Assembly: GCA_044227705.1 (NCBI GenBank)
Contig: JBGAWE010000102.1
Span: forward strand, 1 to 15,036
DNA length: 15,036 nucleotides
Direction of reading: 5' to 3'
Origin: JANOQP01 sp044227705
GTDB taxonomy: Bacteria > Bacteroidota > Bacteroidia > Chitinophagales > Saprospiraceae
The notes below the pieces were generated by a model that saw only the letters and a list, made by a program, of their open reading frames with translations, did not search any database and had not been told where the DNA came from. Position numbers and translations under genes: made by a program. This document shows positions 7,343 through 15,036 of this stretch, one piece after another; within the stretch, counting starts at the first letter, position 1, and each line of letters starts with the position of its first letter.

Positions 7343-10300
7343 ATGAAATTTAACCTGTTCACACTTATCTCATTATTGGCCGCTGGGTGGTTGGGCGCAC
7401 AAGTCCCGAAAGACTTTGTGCTGCCGCTGACAGCCACTGTCACAACCTCGCCGGCGAAGGTCGCGCTCAATTGGGCGGGGCCTGCCACGGGCGACACGGC
7501 CTTCGTCGCACGGCGCGAGAAGGACTCGCCCGATTGGTTCATCATCGCCTCGGGCCTCGGCTCGGGGCCGGTCTCCATCAATGACAACACCGTCGTCGCG
7601 GGCAAGGCATACGAGTACCTCGCCGTCCAGCAGTTCAACACGTTGCCGACAAAGGCGGGCTTCATGGCAGTTGCCGTCGAGACGCCGTTGGTGGAGAGCC
7701 GGGGGAAAATCCTGCTTTTCGAGGACGTGAACATCCAGTCGCCGCTGGCGGCCGAACTGGCTCGGCTCGAGGAGGACCTCATCGGCGACGGTTGGGAGCC
7801 GGTGAAGTTCACCGTCACGCCGAACTCGACGGTCTCATCCATCAAGACAGCCATCCAGGCGGCATACGCGGCCGACCCGACAGGCGTGAAATCCGTCCTA
7901 CTGCTGGGCGAGGTGCCGGTGCCGTACTCGGGCGACGGCATCGACCCGACCTTGACCAACCTCGGCTGGGACGCGCACCCCGACCACGGCGGCGCTTGGC
8001 CGGCCGATGCCTATTACGGCGACGTCGACGGGACGTACACCGACGCGACGGCCAACAACCTCACGCCCGCCCGTCCAGCCAACCAGAACACGCCTGGCGA
8101 CGGGAAATTTGACCAGAGCATCCTACCGTCGCCGGTCGAGCTGACGGTCGGCCGGGTGGATTTCCGTCACTTGACGCAGGGGACTTTTGGCTCGACCCCG
8201 GTTGAGCTGATGCGTCGCTACCTCAACAAAGACCACGACTGGAGGGTGAAAAAGTACACCGTCGCCGAAAAGGCGATCATCGACGACAACTTTGGCGTGC
8301 TGCTCTACCCCGACGGGTACGAGGCCTTTGCCGAGTCGGGCTGGCGGGCGGCCATCCCGCTCGTCGGCGAGGCGAACGTCGTCGAGGCCGACTTTTTCAA
8401 CAACACCAACCCGGACAGCTACCTCTACGCCTACGGCTGTGGCGGCGGCAACTACATGGGCGCGAGCGGCGTGGGGTCGAGCGCGAACTTCGCCAGCGAC
8501 ACCGTCAACGCCGTTTTCACCAACCTTTTCGGCAGTTATTTCGGCGACTGGGACTCGGAGACCGACCCGTTCATGCCCGCCGCGCTCGCCTCGCGGGGCG
8601 GCATCCTCAACACGATGTGGACGGGGCGGCCGGGCAACTATTGGCACACGCTGACCTTCGGCGAGCCGGTCGGCTATGCGCTGAAGGAGACGCAGAACAC
8701 CCTCTGGAACGCCGGCTACCTCCTCTATTTCGGCGACGGCGGGATGCACGTCTCGCTCCTCGGCGACCCGAGCATCCGCACGCACTACATCGCCCCGGCC
8801 TCCAACCTTGGCGCGGTTCAAAATTGCCAGGACATTGAATTGAACTGGGACATCTCCACCGAGGCGGGCGGCGTGGCCGGTTACAATGTCTATCGCGCGG
8901 AGGCGAAGGCAGGGCCATATGTGAAGCTCAACGCCAGCCTCATCACGGGCAAAATCTACACAGACCTCGGCGTGGCAACGGGCGACCATTTCTACATGGT
9001 CAGGGCGGTGAAAAAGACCTCCACGCCCGGCGGCGGCACCTTTTGGAACAGCTCGACGGGCGTCATCACGCCCATCACGGTCGTGCCGGTCACGCCACCG
9101 TCGCTGGCGGTGACGGGCGGGGTAATCGATTGCGACCACGCGACCGTCACCCTCACTTCGACGACCGACGACGGGAACGCGCTCTACCTCTGGACGGGGC
9201 CGGCCGGTTTCACATCCCTGTCGCCGACGGCGACGGTTGATGTCGCGGGGACGTACAACCTCTCCATCATCGGCTCGAACGGCTGCATCGTCGAGGCGGA
9301 CGCGGTGGTGACTGAGAACTTCACGAAGCCGGTCGCCTTGGCCGTCGCTGTTAGCAAACTGACCTGCGACGTGCTCTCGGTCTCCGTCGCGGGCAACTCG
9401 AACACGCCGAACTCGACCTATTCGTGGACCGGCCCCGGCGGCTTCACGGCGACGGGGAAGAACATACAGGTAAGCGAAAGCGGCCCGTACATCCTGACCG
9501 TCACCGCGCCGAACGGCTGCACGGGGACGGCGACGGCGACGGTTTTGAACGACTACAACCCGCCGGCCATCGATGCCTCGACCAATGTGGCGACCATCAC
9601 TTGCCTGGTGAAAACCGCCACGCTCCTCGTCACTTCCGGCACGCCGAACACGACCTTCCTCTGGTGGGACGGCGCGACCACGCCGACGACGGTTGTCGAC
9701 CACGAGGGCCTTTTCACCGTTCAGGCGACCGGGCCGAACGGTTGCACGGCTGTCGACACCGTCCACGTCGGTGCGGATTTGGCCATGCCGCCGACCGTTC
9801 CGCTGCCGACGCAGATTTTGACCTGCGCGGCGCCTTGCATCACGCTTCCGTCGACGGTCTTCGGCATCCCTTACCAAATCTGCTGGAGCGGCCCCGGCAT
9901 CACGCCGAACTGCCCGCCGAACCCGACGACCTGCCAGCCGGGGGTCTATCAAGCCACTTTGACCAACCCGGCGAACGGCTGCACGAGCGCGTCCTTCCTG
10001 CAAGTCGATGCCGACAGCGGGGTGCCGAACGTGACGGCGACGGGAGGAACCGTCAGTTGCGCCAGCATGCTTGCCCAACTGACATCCAACTCGACCACGC
10101 AGGGCGCGACCTATTCGTGGACGGGGCCGAATGGCTGGACTTCCTCGGAGCAAAACCCGTCGGCTGAATTTGAGGGGAGCTATACCGTCGTCGTCACCAC
10201 GCCGACGGGCTGCACTGCGGCGGCGAGCGTCTCGGTTTTGGGCGATTTCGCCGAGCCGGGCGTGACCGTCACGGTCAGCAATGTCATCACCTGCGCGATG

Positions 10301-10408
10301 CCGACGGCAACGGCAACCGCGACCTCGAACACTTCGGCACGACCTTCCTCTGGTCGGACGGTTCGACCGGCCCCACGCCGACGATGGGCGGTGGTGACTA
10401 CAAGGTGA
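7343..10408 (+). CDS. Secreted modular C25/gingipain-like T9SS protein, 5' part (frameshifted)
   Basis: ATG 7343 opens MKFNLFTLISLLAAGWLGAQ, a signal peptide; an in-frame TTG two codons earlier is not needed. Order of regions: an FN3-like region (about 25-115); a C25/gingipain-like region (about 119-480) with LLLGEVPVPYSGD (186-198), DAHPDHGGAWPADAYYGD (from 210), YGCGGGNYMG (Cys366), FGSYFGDWD (396-404) and HVSLLGDPSIR (469-479); FN3 (about 492-565, ELNWD..GYNVYRA); and then Ig-like repeats from 585. The terminal GDPSIR resembles the end of C25 domains. The His-Gly and Cys catalytic stretches of gingipains are not obvious, so peptidase activity is uncertain. After codon TCG (10334-10336) the frame goes wrong: the ORF ends in an Arg-rich nonsense tail at 10408, while the homologous repeat continues in the +1 frame at 10339. 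With one base restored the gene spans 7343-11172 and encodes 1276 aa. Likely exported by T9SS to the cell surface or medium. Confidence 0.82.
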   Translation: MKFNLFTLISLLAAGWLGAQVPKDFVLPLTATVTTSPAKVALNWAGPATGDTAFVARREKDSPDWFIIASGLGSGPVSINDNTVVAGKAYEYLAVQQFNTLPTKAGFMAVAVETPLVESRGKILLFEDVNIQSPLAAELARLEEDLIGDGWEPVKFTVTPNSTVSSIKTAIQAAYAADPTGVKSVLLLGEVPVPYSGDGIDPTLTNLGWDAHPDHGGAWPADAYYGDVDGTYTDATANNLTPARPANQNTPGDGKFDQSILPSPVELTVGRVDFRHLTQGTFGSTPVELMRRYLNKDHDWRVKKYTVAEKAIIDDNFGVLLYPDGYEAFAESGWRAAIPLVGEANVVEADFFNNTNPDSYLYAYGCGGGNYMGASGVGSSANFASDTVNAVFTNLFGSYFGDWDSETDPFMPAALASRGGILNTMWTGRPGNYWHTLTFGEPVGYALKETQNTLWNAGYLLYFGDGGMHVSLLGDPSIRTHYIAPASNLGAVQNCQDIELNWDISTEAGGVAGYNVYRAEAKAGPYVKLNASLITGKIYTDLGVATGDHFYMVRAVKKTSTPGGGTFWNSSTGVITPITVVPVTPPSLAVTGGVIDCDHATVTLTSTTDDGNALYLWTGPAGFTSLSPTATVDVAGTYNLSIIGSNGCIVEADAVVTENFTKPVALAVAVSKLTCDVLSVSVAGNSNTPNSTYSWTGPGGFTATGKNIQVSESGPYILTVTAPNGCTGTATATVLNDYNPPAIDASTNVATITCLVKTATLLVTSGTPNTTFLWWDGATTPTTVVDHEGLFTVQATGPNGCTAVDTVHVGADLAMPPTVPLPTQILTCAAPCITLPSTVFGIPYQICWSGPGITPNCPPNPTTCQPGVYQATLTNPANGCTSASFLQVDADSGVPNVTATGGTVSCASMLAQLTSNSTTQGATYSWTGPNGWTSSEQNPSAEFEGSYTVVVTTPTGCTAAASVSVLGDFAEPGVTVTVSNVITCAMPTATATATSNTSARPSSGRTVRPAPRRRWAVVTTR

Positions 10409-10902
10409 CGGCGACCGGGCCGAACGGGTGCAAGAGCACGGGGCAGGCGGTGTTCATTGAGGACACCGGGGTGCCGAGCTTCCAGCTTTCACTGACGATG
10501 GATTGCAGTGGCAACTCTGTGGCGATTTTGAACGTGGTTGGCGGAACACCGCCGTACACCATTTCGTCGAATATTCCGGGCTTCCCGAACATCCCGCCGA
10601 ACACCAATTTCAGCGTCAGCGTCACTGGTGCGAATGGCTGTTCCTCGACTCAAAACTTTGCCACCCCGGCTTTCACCGCGCTGACGGCGACGTCCACCTC
10701 CACGCCAACCATCATTGGTCAAGCGACCGGCACGGCGACGGCCAATCCGTCCGGTGGAACCCCCCCCTACACCTATAAATGGACAGGGGGAAAAACAACA
10801 CAGACTATCACTGACCTCATCGGCGGCGTCTATGAGTGCACGGTGACGGATGCCAACGGCTGCACAAAGACGACATTGGTGGCTGTGTTGAGCGTCAGCG
10901 CG
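9095..10902 (+). repeat. Eight tandem Ig-like/SprB-like protein repeats of about 75 aa
   Basis: From residue 585 the protein shows eight consecutive modules. Most have a Cys early (IDC, LTC, ITC, VSC, MDC), a middle YxWTGPxGFT or FLWxDG strand, and a terminal G-Y/T-x-V-T-x-xx-NGC motif. The two Cys of each module probably form a disulfide or cap the sandwich. Module 4 (816-893) has six Cys. The last two modules (GGTPPYTISSN; GGTPPYTYKWTGG ending DANGCTK) look like SprB repeats, a family known from T9SS-exported adhesins of Bacteroidota. Module 6 contains the frameshift. The DNA copies are diverged, so this is an old protein-level repeat rather than a recent tandem duplication. Confidence 0.8.
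10331..10341 (+). other. Probable single-base deletion (frameshift) in the secreted-protein gene
   Basis: The sequence acttcggcacg reads T-S-A-R in the upstream frame. Adding one G to the GG at 10336-10337 gives T-S-G-T-T-F-L-W-S-D-G, which matches module 3 of the same protein (GTPNTTFLWWDG). It also joins the two open frames into one of 1277 codons including the stop. The event is either a sequencing or assembly error in a short G run or a real mutation. Confidence 0.85.
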
Positions 10903-11172
10903 GCCGACGAGCCGGGCTTCGTCGAGTCCGCCGTCCTCTCCACGAACCCGACGACCGGCCCGGCCAACCTCCTTTTGGTCTTGAAAAAGACGGCCTCGAT
11001 GTCGGTCGAAATCCTCGCGGCCGACGGCCGCCTCGTCGCGCAACTGCCTGAACGCCAATGGGTTTCGGGCGATTTGCCGATTGACTTGAGCGGACAGCCG
11101 TCGGGGGTTTATCTGTTGAAAATCAACCTTGACGGGGTCGTGCTTACACGGCGGCTGACAGTCGTCAGGTGA
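10339..11172 (+). CDS. Secreted modular protein, 3' part: SprB-like repeats and T9SS type A sorting domain
   Basis: This is the continuation of the gene at 7343 in the +1 frame. The first Met in the frame is at 10384, but the frame reads as true protein from 10339 (TTFLWSDGSTGPTP), so 10384 is not a biological start. It encodes the second half of module 6, two SprB-like modules, and a C-terminal region of about 85 aa (FVESAVLSTNPTTGPANLLL...SGVYLLKINLDG...RRLTVVR). That region has the hallmarks of a T9SS type A sorting domain: an N-P-T-x-G strand, VEILAADGRLV, SGVYLLKI and a basic terminus. The domain directs export through the outer membrane and is usually cleaved, with the protein attached to the surface or released. 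The stop at 11170-11172 is followed by a shared terminator. Confidence 0.82.
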   Translation, partial: TTFLWSDGSTGPTPTMGGGDYKVTATGPNGCKSTGQAVFIEDTGVPSFQLSLTMDCSGNSVAILNVVGGTPPYTISSNIPGFPNIPPNTNFSVSVTGANGCSSTQNFATPAFTALTATSTSTPTIIGQATGTATANPSGGTPPYTYKWTGGKTTQTITDLIGGVYECTVTDANGCTKTTLVAVLSVSAADEPGFVESAVLSTNPTTGPANLLLVLKKTASMSVEILAADGRLVAQLPERQWVSGDLPIDLSGQPSGVYLLKINLDGVVLTRRLTVVR

Positions 11173-11203
11173 TTTTTCAACCAGCCGGTTTTTTCAAAAA
11201 GAA

Positions 11204-11243
11204 AGAGGCCACGACGGGATTTCCCATCGTGGCCTCTGCTTTT
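11204..11243. terminator. Bidirectional intrinsic terminator between convergent genes
   Basis: A perfect 11-bp inverted repeat, AGAGGCCACGA (11204-11214) and TCGTGGCCTCT (11227-11237), encloses CGGGATTTCCCA. That insert can add three more GC pairs beyond a C/A mismatch, with loop ATTT. On the plus strand it is followed by gcttttg. On the minus strand it is followed by a T-rich tract (the complement of ttttttcaaaaagaaa at 11190-11205). It lies in the 86-bp gap between the stops at 11172 and 11259 and would end both convergent transcripts. Confidence 0.88.
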
Positions 11244-11258
11244 GAAAGACGGTGGAGC

Positions 11259-12575
11259 TTACTGGACTTTGATGTTGTCCACCTGAACTTTCGTCGTCCC
11301 CGAGGCGGCTTGCCCGGTGTACTTGAAAGCCACCCGTGCATTGCCCGTCCCGGCTGGGATGGTCACTTTGCCGGAGTTGAGCATGGCGAAATTGGTTGCG
11401 CCGCTCGTCGGCAGATTTGCCGTCAGGGGCGTCCACGTCGCCGCGTTCGGGTCGCCAGAGCCGGAATAATTGGTCGAGTAGAAGATTTTCAACCCATCGT
11501 GCTTCCAATACGCCACAGCCGATTGAAAGGTAAGGTACCGCTCCGTGGCGATTGAAAATGAGGGAGTTATGAGCCAGGCCTCGGTGTTCGCTTGCGAATC
11601 CTGATAAGCCTCAACCTCTGCATAATAGTTGCCGCTGTACGATTTCACCGACCACGTGCGGCCGCCCGAAAAGGGCGAGACGTTCACCCAGTTTTGGATG
11701 CTGACGGGCGTGTTCGTCCCCAGCCCGGTGAAATCGACATAAAAGGCTGGAGGCGCGCCCGTCGAGCCGTCGCAACGGGCCTCGGTGAGGGCAGCGTCGG
11801 ACTCGTCGCGGATGTAAAGCTGCGGTGTTCCGTTGTACGCGCCGACGATGCCGGTCATCGTGCCGTGCTTGCCGCTGGTCTTCGAGCGGGCGAAGCTGGC
11901 GAAGCCCGAAGTGCGGACGGTCAGCTTCTTGTTCGTGCAGTCCTGAATCTCGCGGTTGGTGTTCGATTTTCCGATGAAGTCGGCGTAGTACTGATCGATG
12001 TCCGTGTCGATGAACTCGCAATCGGTGATGGTGACGAGTGTTGCGTAGTCGGCCGGTTTGATGTCCTTGATGGCGATGGATTTGGGCGTGACGGCGTGGC
12101 CGAGCTCGCCCTTTAAAACCTTCCGGGCCACGTCGGCGGGCTGGACGCCGCCAAGCTGGTAGTCGAATATGTAGCCGCCGATTTGCGGAACGCCCTGATA
12201 GTCGCCGACGATGAGGCCGTTGAGTTTCACAAACACTTCGCGGCCGACGGGATACTCCGCATAGAGGTTCGACTGGTCGAGCAGCAGTTGGATGCCGCCG
12301 GTCGCGTCCTGGATGTAGAGTTCTTTGTAGAAATTGCCCGAGCGGTCGTCGGCAGTGACGACGCCCTTGATGATTTTGTCGACCTTGATGGAGTCGAACA
12401 CGCCGCTCTGGTGCGCATCGATGAGTTCCTTGATGGTGGCGTTGGCCACGATGTTCGTCACGACCTCGCCGCCGATGGGCGGTTCGATGATGTCGTGTTT
12501 CACACAAGAAAAGAGGGCGATTGTCGCCAGAAGCCCGGCCGCGAAGGCAGAAAGGTTTGAAAAATTATTTTTCAT
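11259..12575 (-). CDS. DUF5689-type surface lipoprotein with C-terminal jelly-roll-like domain
   Basis: A 438-aa protein from ATG 12575; a GTG one codon upstream is an alternative. The signal MKNNFSNLSAFAAGLLATIALFSC has the lipobox L-F-S-C with Cys24. Residues about 35-265 (TIKELIDAHQSG, IKGVVTADDRSGNFYKELYIQD, GIQLLL, VFVKLNGLIVGDYQGVPQIGG, GTMTGIVGAYNGTPQLYIRD) fit the two OB-like segments of the DUF5689 family found in Bacteroidota. Residues about 270-438 (FYVDFTGL, NWVNVSPFSGGRTWSV, AWLITPSFSI, LTFQSAVAYW, ending VQVDNIKVQ) look like a choice-of-anchor-J/DUF5017-type beta-jelly-roll, often implicated in carbohydrate or surface binding. It follows the TonB-dependent receptor by about 40 bp on the same strand, so it is probably that receptor's accessory surface lipoprotein. 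The ligand is unknown. Confidence 0.85.
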   Translation of the reverse strand: MKNNFSNLSAFAAGLLATIALFSCVKHDIIEPPIGGEVVTNIVANATIKELIDAHQSGVFDSIKVDKIIKGVVTADDRSGNFYKELYIQDATGGIQLLLDQSNLYAEYPVGREVFVKLNGLIVGDYQGVPQIGGYIFDYQLGGVQPADVARKVLKGELGHAVTPKSIAIKDIKPADYATLVTITDCEFIDTDIDQYYADFIGKSNTNREIQDCTNKKLTVRTSGFASFARSKTSGKHGTMTGIVGAYNGTPQLYIRDESDAALTEARCDGSTGAPPAFYVDFTGLGTNTPVSIQNWVNVSPFSGGRTWSVKSYSGNYYAEVEAYQDSQANTEAWLITPSFSIATERYLTFQSAVAYWKHDGLKIFYSTNYSGSGDPNAATWTPLTANLPTSGATNFAMLNSGKVTIPAGTGNARVAFKYTGQAASGTTKVQVDNIKVQ

Positions 12576-12615
12576 CACGAAAAAGGATTTGCAATGGATG
12601 GTTTGGAAAAACTGG

Positions 12616-15036
12616 TCAGAACCGGTACGAAAGCCCCACGAACCAAGTCATCCCGTTGGCGTAGGTCAATTTGTCCATGTAGCCCAGCGAGGTGATGCGC
12701 TCGGTCGTCGTGTAGCTCGCAGCCTGATAGGGTGGGGTGCGGACGAGCGTCGATTCCCAGCCGTTGAGCTTGTACCGGTTGTTGAGGATGTTGGCCACGC
12801 CGACGTTGAGGTAGATGAAGTTGCGTTTGATTTTCCAGCTCTTGCCGCCGAAGAAATCAACCGTCCAAGCCGACGGCGCGGACTGTTGTTTCAACGCCGC
12901 ACTGCGCAAATCGGGGTAGGCTTCGAGCTTCGACACCGCCTCGGCCGTGTGGCGGATGGAAAGAAGGTCGTAATAGCTCTTATCGGCCCAGTTGCCTATG
13001 ACATTGACGAAGGTGTGCCTCGGCAAATCGTACTTGATGGTCACCGTGGCCGCCGATTGCGGGCCGCGCGTGCGCAGGTTCTTGTAATAGGTCGGCAGTC
13101 CGTTGACGAGCGGCGTTCCGCTGTTGTCCTCATATTCGTAGAGGAGCGGGTTGGAGGTGTAGATGTAGTCGCCAGCCGAGGCGGCAATGATGATGGTCAT
13201 GGCCGTCGTGACCTTTGCCTCCAGTCCTGCTTCCACACCTATGTGCCGCTCGTCGATTCCCGAGAGCGAGGTGTTCCCGAAGACGTTGTTTATCAACAAG
13301 CTGCGCGTCTGCGTCTGGTTTTCGATGGTCGTGTAAAAGCCGGTCAAGCGGCCTTTGAAATAGGGGGTGCGGAGGAGATAGCCAAGCTCTGCTGTCTTCG
13401 TCTGTTCCGGCTTGATATTCGGCACGACCGCGTCGCGGGTGCGCACGGAGAGGTATGCGTTGCGGAACTGTGGCGCACCCTGCATCATTCCCCCGTTCAG
13501 GTAGAAATAATGCGCGCCCGAGAGTTTGTAGGTCACGCCAGCTTTCGCCCCGTAGGTGGTGAAATCGTGCTTCGGCCCCTTGCCGAACGAGTTGTCGGGG
13601 AACTTGCCGTTTTTCACGTTGCCCTCGCGCCAAAACTGCGACTGCCCGCCCGTCACCGCCGCGAACAGGTCGACATTGGAGAGAACAAGCTGCCCCTGAA
13701 CCCAGGCGGCCGCGTTGCGAATGTTCTCGTCGTAGTCGTAGCCGAACTTTTCGCCCTGTTTGACCGCGCGATTCGGGTTGAGGAGGTCGTTTTGCCGGTA
13801 GTCCTCGTTGTCGGGCTGGTCGCGCTCGGCGTATTTGTCCCAATTCATGTAGAAGTCGCCGCCGAGGAGGTCTTCCACGACCTTGAAGTTCTGGCCGACA
13901 TAATATTGGTAGCTCGCCCCGCCCTGAACCGTAAAGCGGTCGTTGACCGCATGGTTGAACAGCGTGTTGACATTGGCCTCCGTGTTGTCCGAACGCCTGT
14001 TTTCGAGGATATAAAGGCTCTGCCGGCCGCTGGCGATGGGGTTGCCCGACAGGTCGGTCACGTCGCGGACGTTGCCGTAGTTGATGTGGTAAAAGTTGTC
14101 CCAGTTGATTTGCCGGTTGGCCTCCTCGGAGAGCCAGGCCCGTTGGTTGTCGGCAAAAAGCGTGAAGTCGCGCCCATTTTCGACGTCGTTTTCAATCTTG
14201 TAGAAGGGCATCGTCTTGTAGTAGTCCGGCCGAGGGTCGGCAACGTTGTACCAGTCGATGCCGGTTTGCCCCTTCGGGCCTGATTGAAAACTGGCTGCGG
14301 TGATCCAGTGCGTCTTTTCCGAAAAATCATGGTCGAACCGCAGAATCGCAATCGGCTGGTGCTGCCGGGCGATGCTCGAGTTGCGGACTTTTCCCTGTTG
14401 AAAACCCCAGTTCGGATTGTAGTATTTGTCGCCCGAGATGTCGAACATCTCTTGATAGCTGCCCGTTGTCCGCCCGCGCTCGCTCTGCGCGGCGAGGACG
14501 GTAAAATCGACAAGACTCTTTCCGAGCTTTTTGTCAACGGAGAAGAAATAGGAATATCCATCGAAATAGGTCCCCGGCTGATACCCTTCCTGCGCCCAAC
14601 GACGGCTGGCGCTTGCCGAAACCGCCCAGCCGTTTTGCATCAAACCCGTGTTGTAGGTCGCCATCAAGCGGTGGTCGTACTGACGGTTCGAGTTTGCGTA
14701 GCCGACGCGGATTTGCTTTCGCTGACGTGAGGCGCGGGTGTCGATAAGGCTCGCGCCGCCGACGCCGGCAAAGGTGTACTCGGTCGGTTCGAGGCCGACG
14801 GAGTTGTCCCTTGCCCGTGTCACGTCGTTCAACCCGCCGAATTCGGAAAAGGCGCCCCAGCCGGTTTCCGCGTCGTTCATCGGGATGTAGTTGAGGTAGA
14901 GCTGGTTTTGTTCCCCGTCGTAACCCCGCGCATTGAAACGGAAGGCGAAAAGGTTGAAACCGGCCGCGTTCTGGAAGATGTCCCGCGACGCGCCGAGGGC
15001 GGAGGAAACGTCGCCCGAACCCTGCGTCTCGGCGTC
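12616..15036 (-). CDS. TonB-dependent receptor (5' end outside window)
   Basis: An outer-membrane active-transport receptor; 806 codons are visible and the frame is open to the right edge at 15036. Past the internal Met at 14880 the frame continues upstream as VSSALGASRDIFQNAAGFNF, then RFNARGYDGEQNQLYLNYIP. This is the plug domain with its R-x-R-G-Y/F motif, so the Met at 14880 (MNDAETGWG) is not the start. The signal peptide and any N-terminal carboxypeptidase-regulatory-like domain lie beyond the window. The remainder is a 22-strand-type beta-barrel with many aromatic strands (for example YFDGYSYFFSVDKKLG, HYFYLNGGMMQ) and ends MTWFVGLSYRF with the terminal Phe typical of outer-membrane proteins. 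It pairs with the downstream DUF5689-type lipoprotein, forming an uptake unit analogous to, but not the same as, SusC/SusD. The substrate cannot be inferred; there are no glycan enzymes or siderophore genes nearby. Confidence 0.93.
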   Translation of the reverse strand, partial: DAETQGSGDVSSALGASRDIFQNAAGFNLFAFRFNARGYDGEQNQLYLNYIPMNDAETGWGAFSEFGGLNDVTRARDNSVGLEPTEYTFAGVGGASLIDTRASRQRKQIRVGYANSNRQYDHRLMATYNTGLMQNGWAVSASASRRWAQEGYQPGTYFDGYSYFFSVDKKLGKSLVDFTVLAAQSERGRTTGSYQEMFDISGDKYYNPNWGFQQGKVRNSSIARQHQPIAILRFDHDFSEKTHWITAASFQSGPKGQTGIDWYNVADPRPDYYKTMPFYKIENDVENGRDFTLFADNQRAWLSEEANRQINWDNFYHINYGNVRDVTDLSGNPIASGRQSLYILENRRSDNTEANVNTLFNHAVNDRFTVQGGASYQYYVGQNFKVVEDLLGGDFYMNWDKYAERDQPDNEDYRQNDLLNPNRAVKQGEKFGYDYDENIRNAAAWVQGQLVLSNVDLFAAVTGGQSQFWREGNVKNGKFPDNSFGKGPKHDFTTYGAKAGVTYKLSGAHYFYLNGGMMQGAPQFRNAYLSVRTRDAVVPNIKPEQTKTAELGYLLRTPYFKGRLTGFYTTIENQTQTRSLLINNVFGNTSLSGIDERHIGVEAGLEAKVTTAMTIIIAASAGDYIYTSNPLLYEYEDNSGTPLVNGLPTYYKNLRTRGPQSAATVTIKYDLPRHTFVNVIGNWADKSYYDLLSIRHTAEAVSKLEAYPDLRSAALKQQSAPSAWTVDFFGGKSWKIKRNFIYLNVGVANILNNRYKLNGWESTLVRTPPYQAASYTTTERITSLGYMDKLTYANGMTWFVGLSYRF

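Noticed and set aside
7331..7345. TA-cgc-TTTG just before ATG 7343 as a promoter for a leaderless mRNA
   Set aside because: The spacer inside the element is three bases, not two; there is no TTG about 20 bases upstream; and it lies only three bases from the ATG.
8123..10153. Long minus-strand open frame (676 codons) opposite the secreted-protein gene
   Set aside because: Arg/Val/Gly-rich low-complexity composition with no domain, opposite a gene with clear signal, repeats and a sorting domain. It is an antisense shadow made possible by high GC.
9095..10902. Possible recent DNA tandem repeat or CRISPR-like array
   Set aside because: The periodicity is at the protein level (about 75 aa), with diverged nucleotide sequence and no short identical repeats or spacers.
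12334..14283. Plus-strand open frame of 649 codons opposite the TonB-dependent receptor
   Set aside because: Antisense shadow. The minus strand carries the plug, the barrel and the terminal Phe of a real receptor.

Overview
The window is GC-rich DNA from a member of the Bacteroidota. The evidence is a surface protein ending in a type IX secretion (T9SS) sorting domain, a DUF5686-type protein, a TonB-dependent receptor paired with a DUF5689-type lipoprotein, a TAnnTTTG-type promoter, and no recognisable Shine-Dalgarno sites. The high GC content would suit a Saprospiria- or Chitinophagia-like lineage, but rank below phylum is a guess. One 5-N assembly gap and one apparent single-base deletion suggest a draft genome or MAG.

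Left arm, minus strand (1-3870): a DUF5686 / carboxypeptidase-regulatory-like outer-membrane-type protein is followed 57 bp downstream by glucose-6-phosphate isomerase (pgi), whose last few codons lie beyond the window. The 5-N gap falls in the signal peptide of the DUF5686 gene. Removing the gap together with a 6-bp duplicated flank restores one clean reading frame.

Centre, plus strand (3946-7199): a compact, probably three-gene operon encodes a small lipoprotein, a class I isoprenoid-synthase-fold enzyme (ATGA overlap with the lipoprotein gene) and an exported TPR protein (15-bp gap). A good Bacteroidota promoter lies in the divergent intergenic region upstream, and a candidate terminator hairpin incorporates the last stop codon. 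The role of the operon is not known to me.

Right centre, plus strand (7343-11172): one large secreted modular protein is split by a probable -1 error near 10337. Its order is signal peptide, FN3-like region, C25/gingipain-like region, FN3, eight Ig/SprB-like repeats and a T9SS C-terminal sorting domain.

Right arm, minus strand (11259-15036): a TonB-dependent receptor (5' end outside the window) and a downstream DUF5689-type lipoprotein form a two-gene unit, probably for outer-membrane uptake of an unknown substrate. This unit converges on the large secreted-protein gene, and the two share a strong bidirectional terminator hairpin. There is no rRNA, tRNA, CRISPR array or transposase. No stretch over 300 bp lacks a gene.
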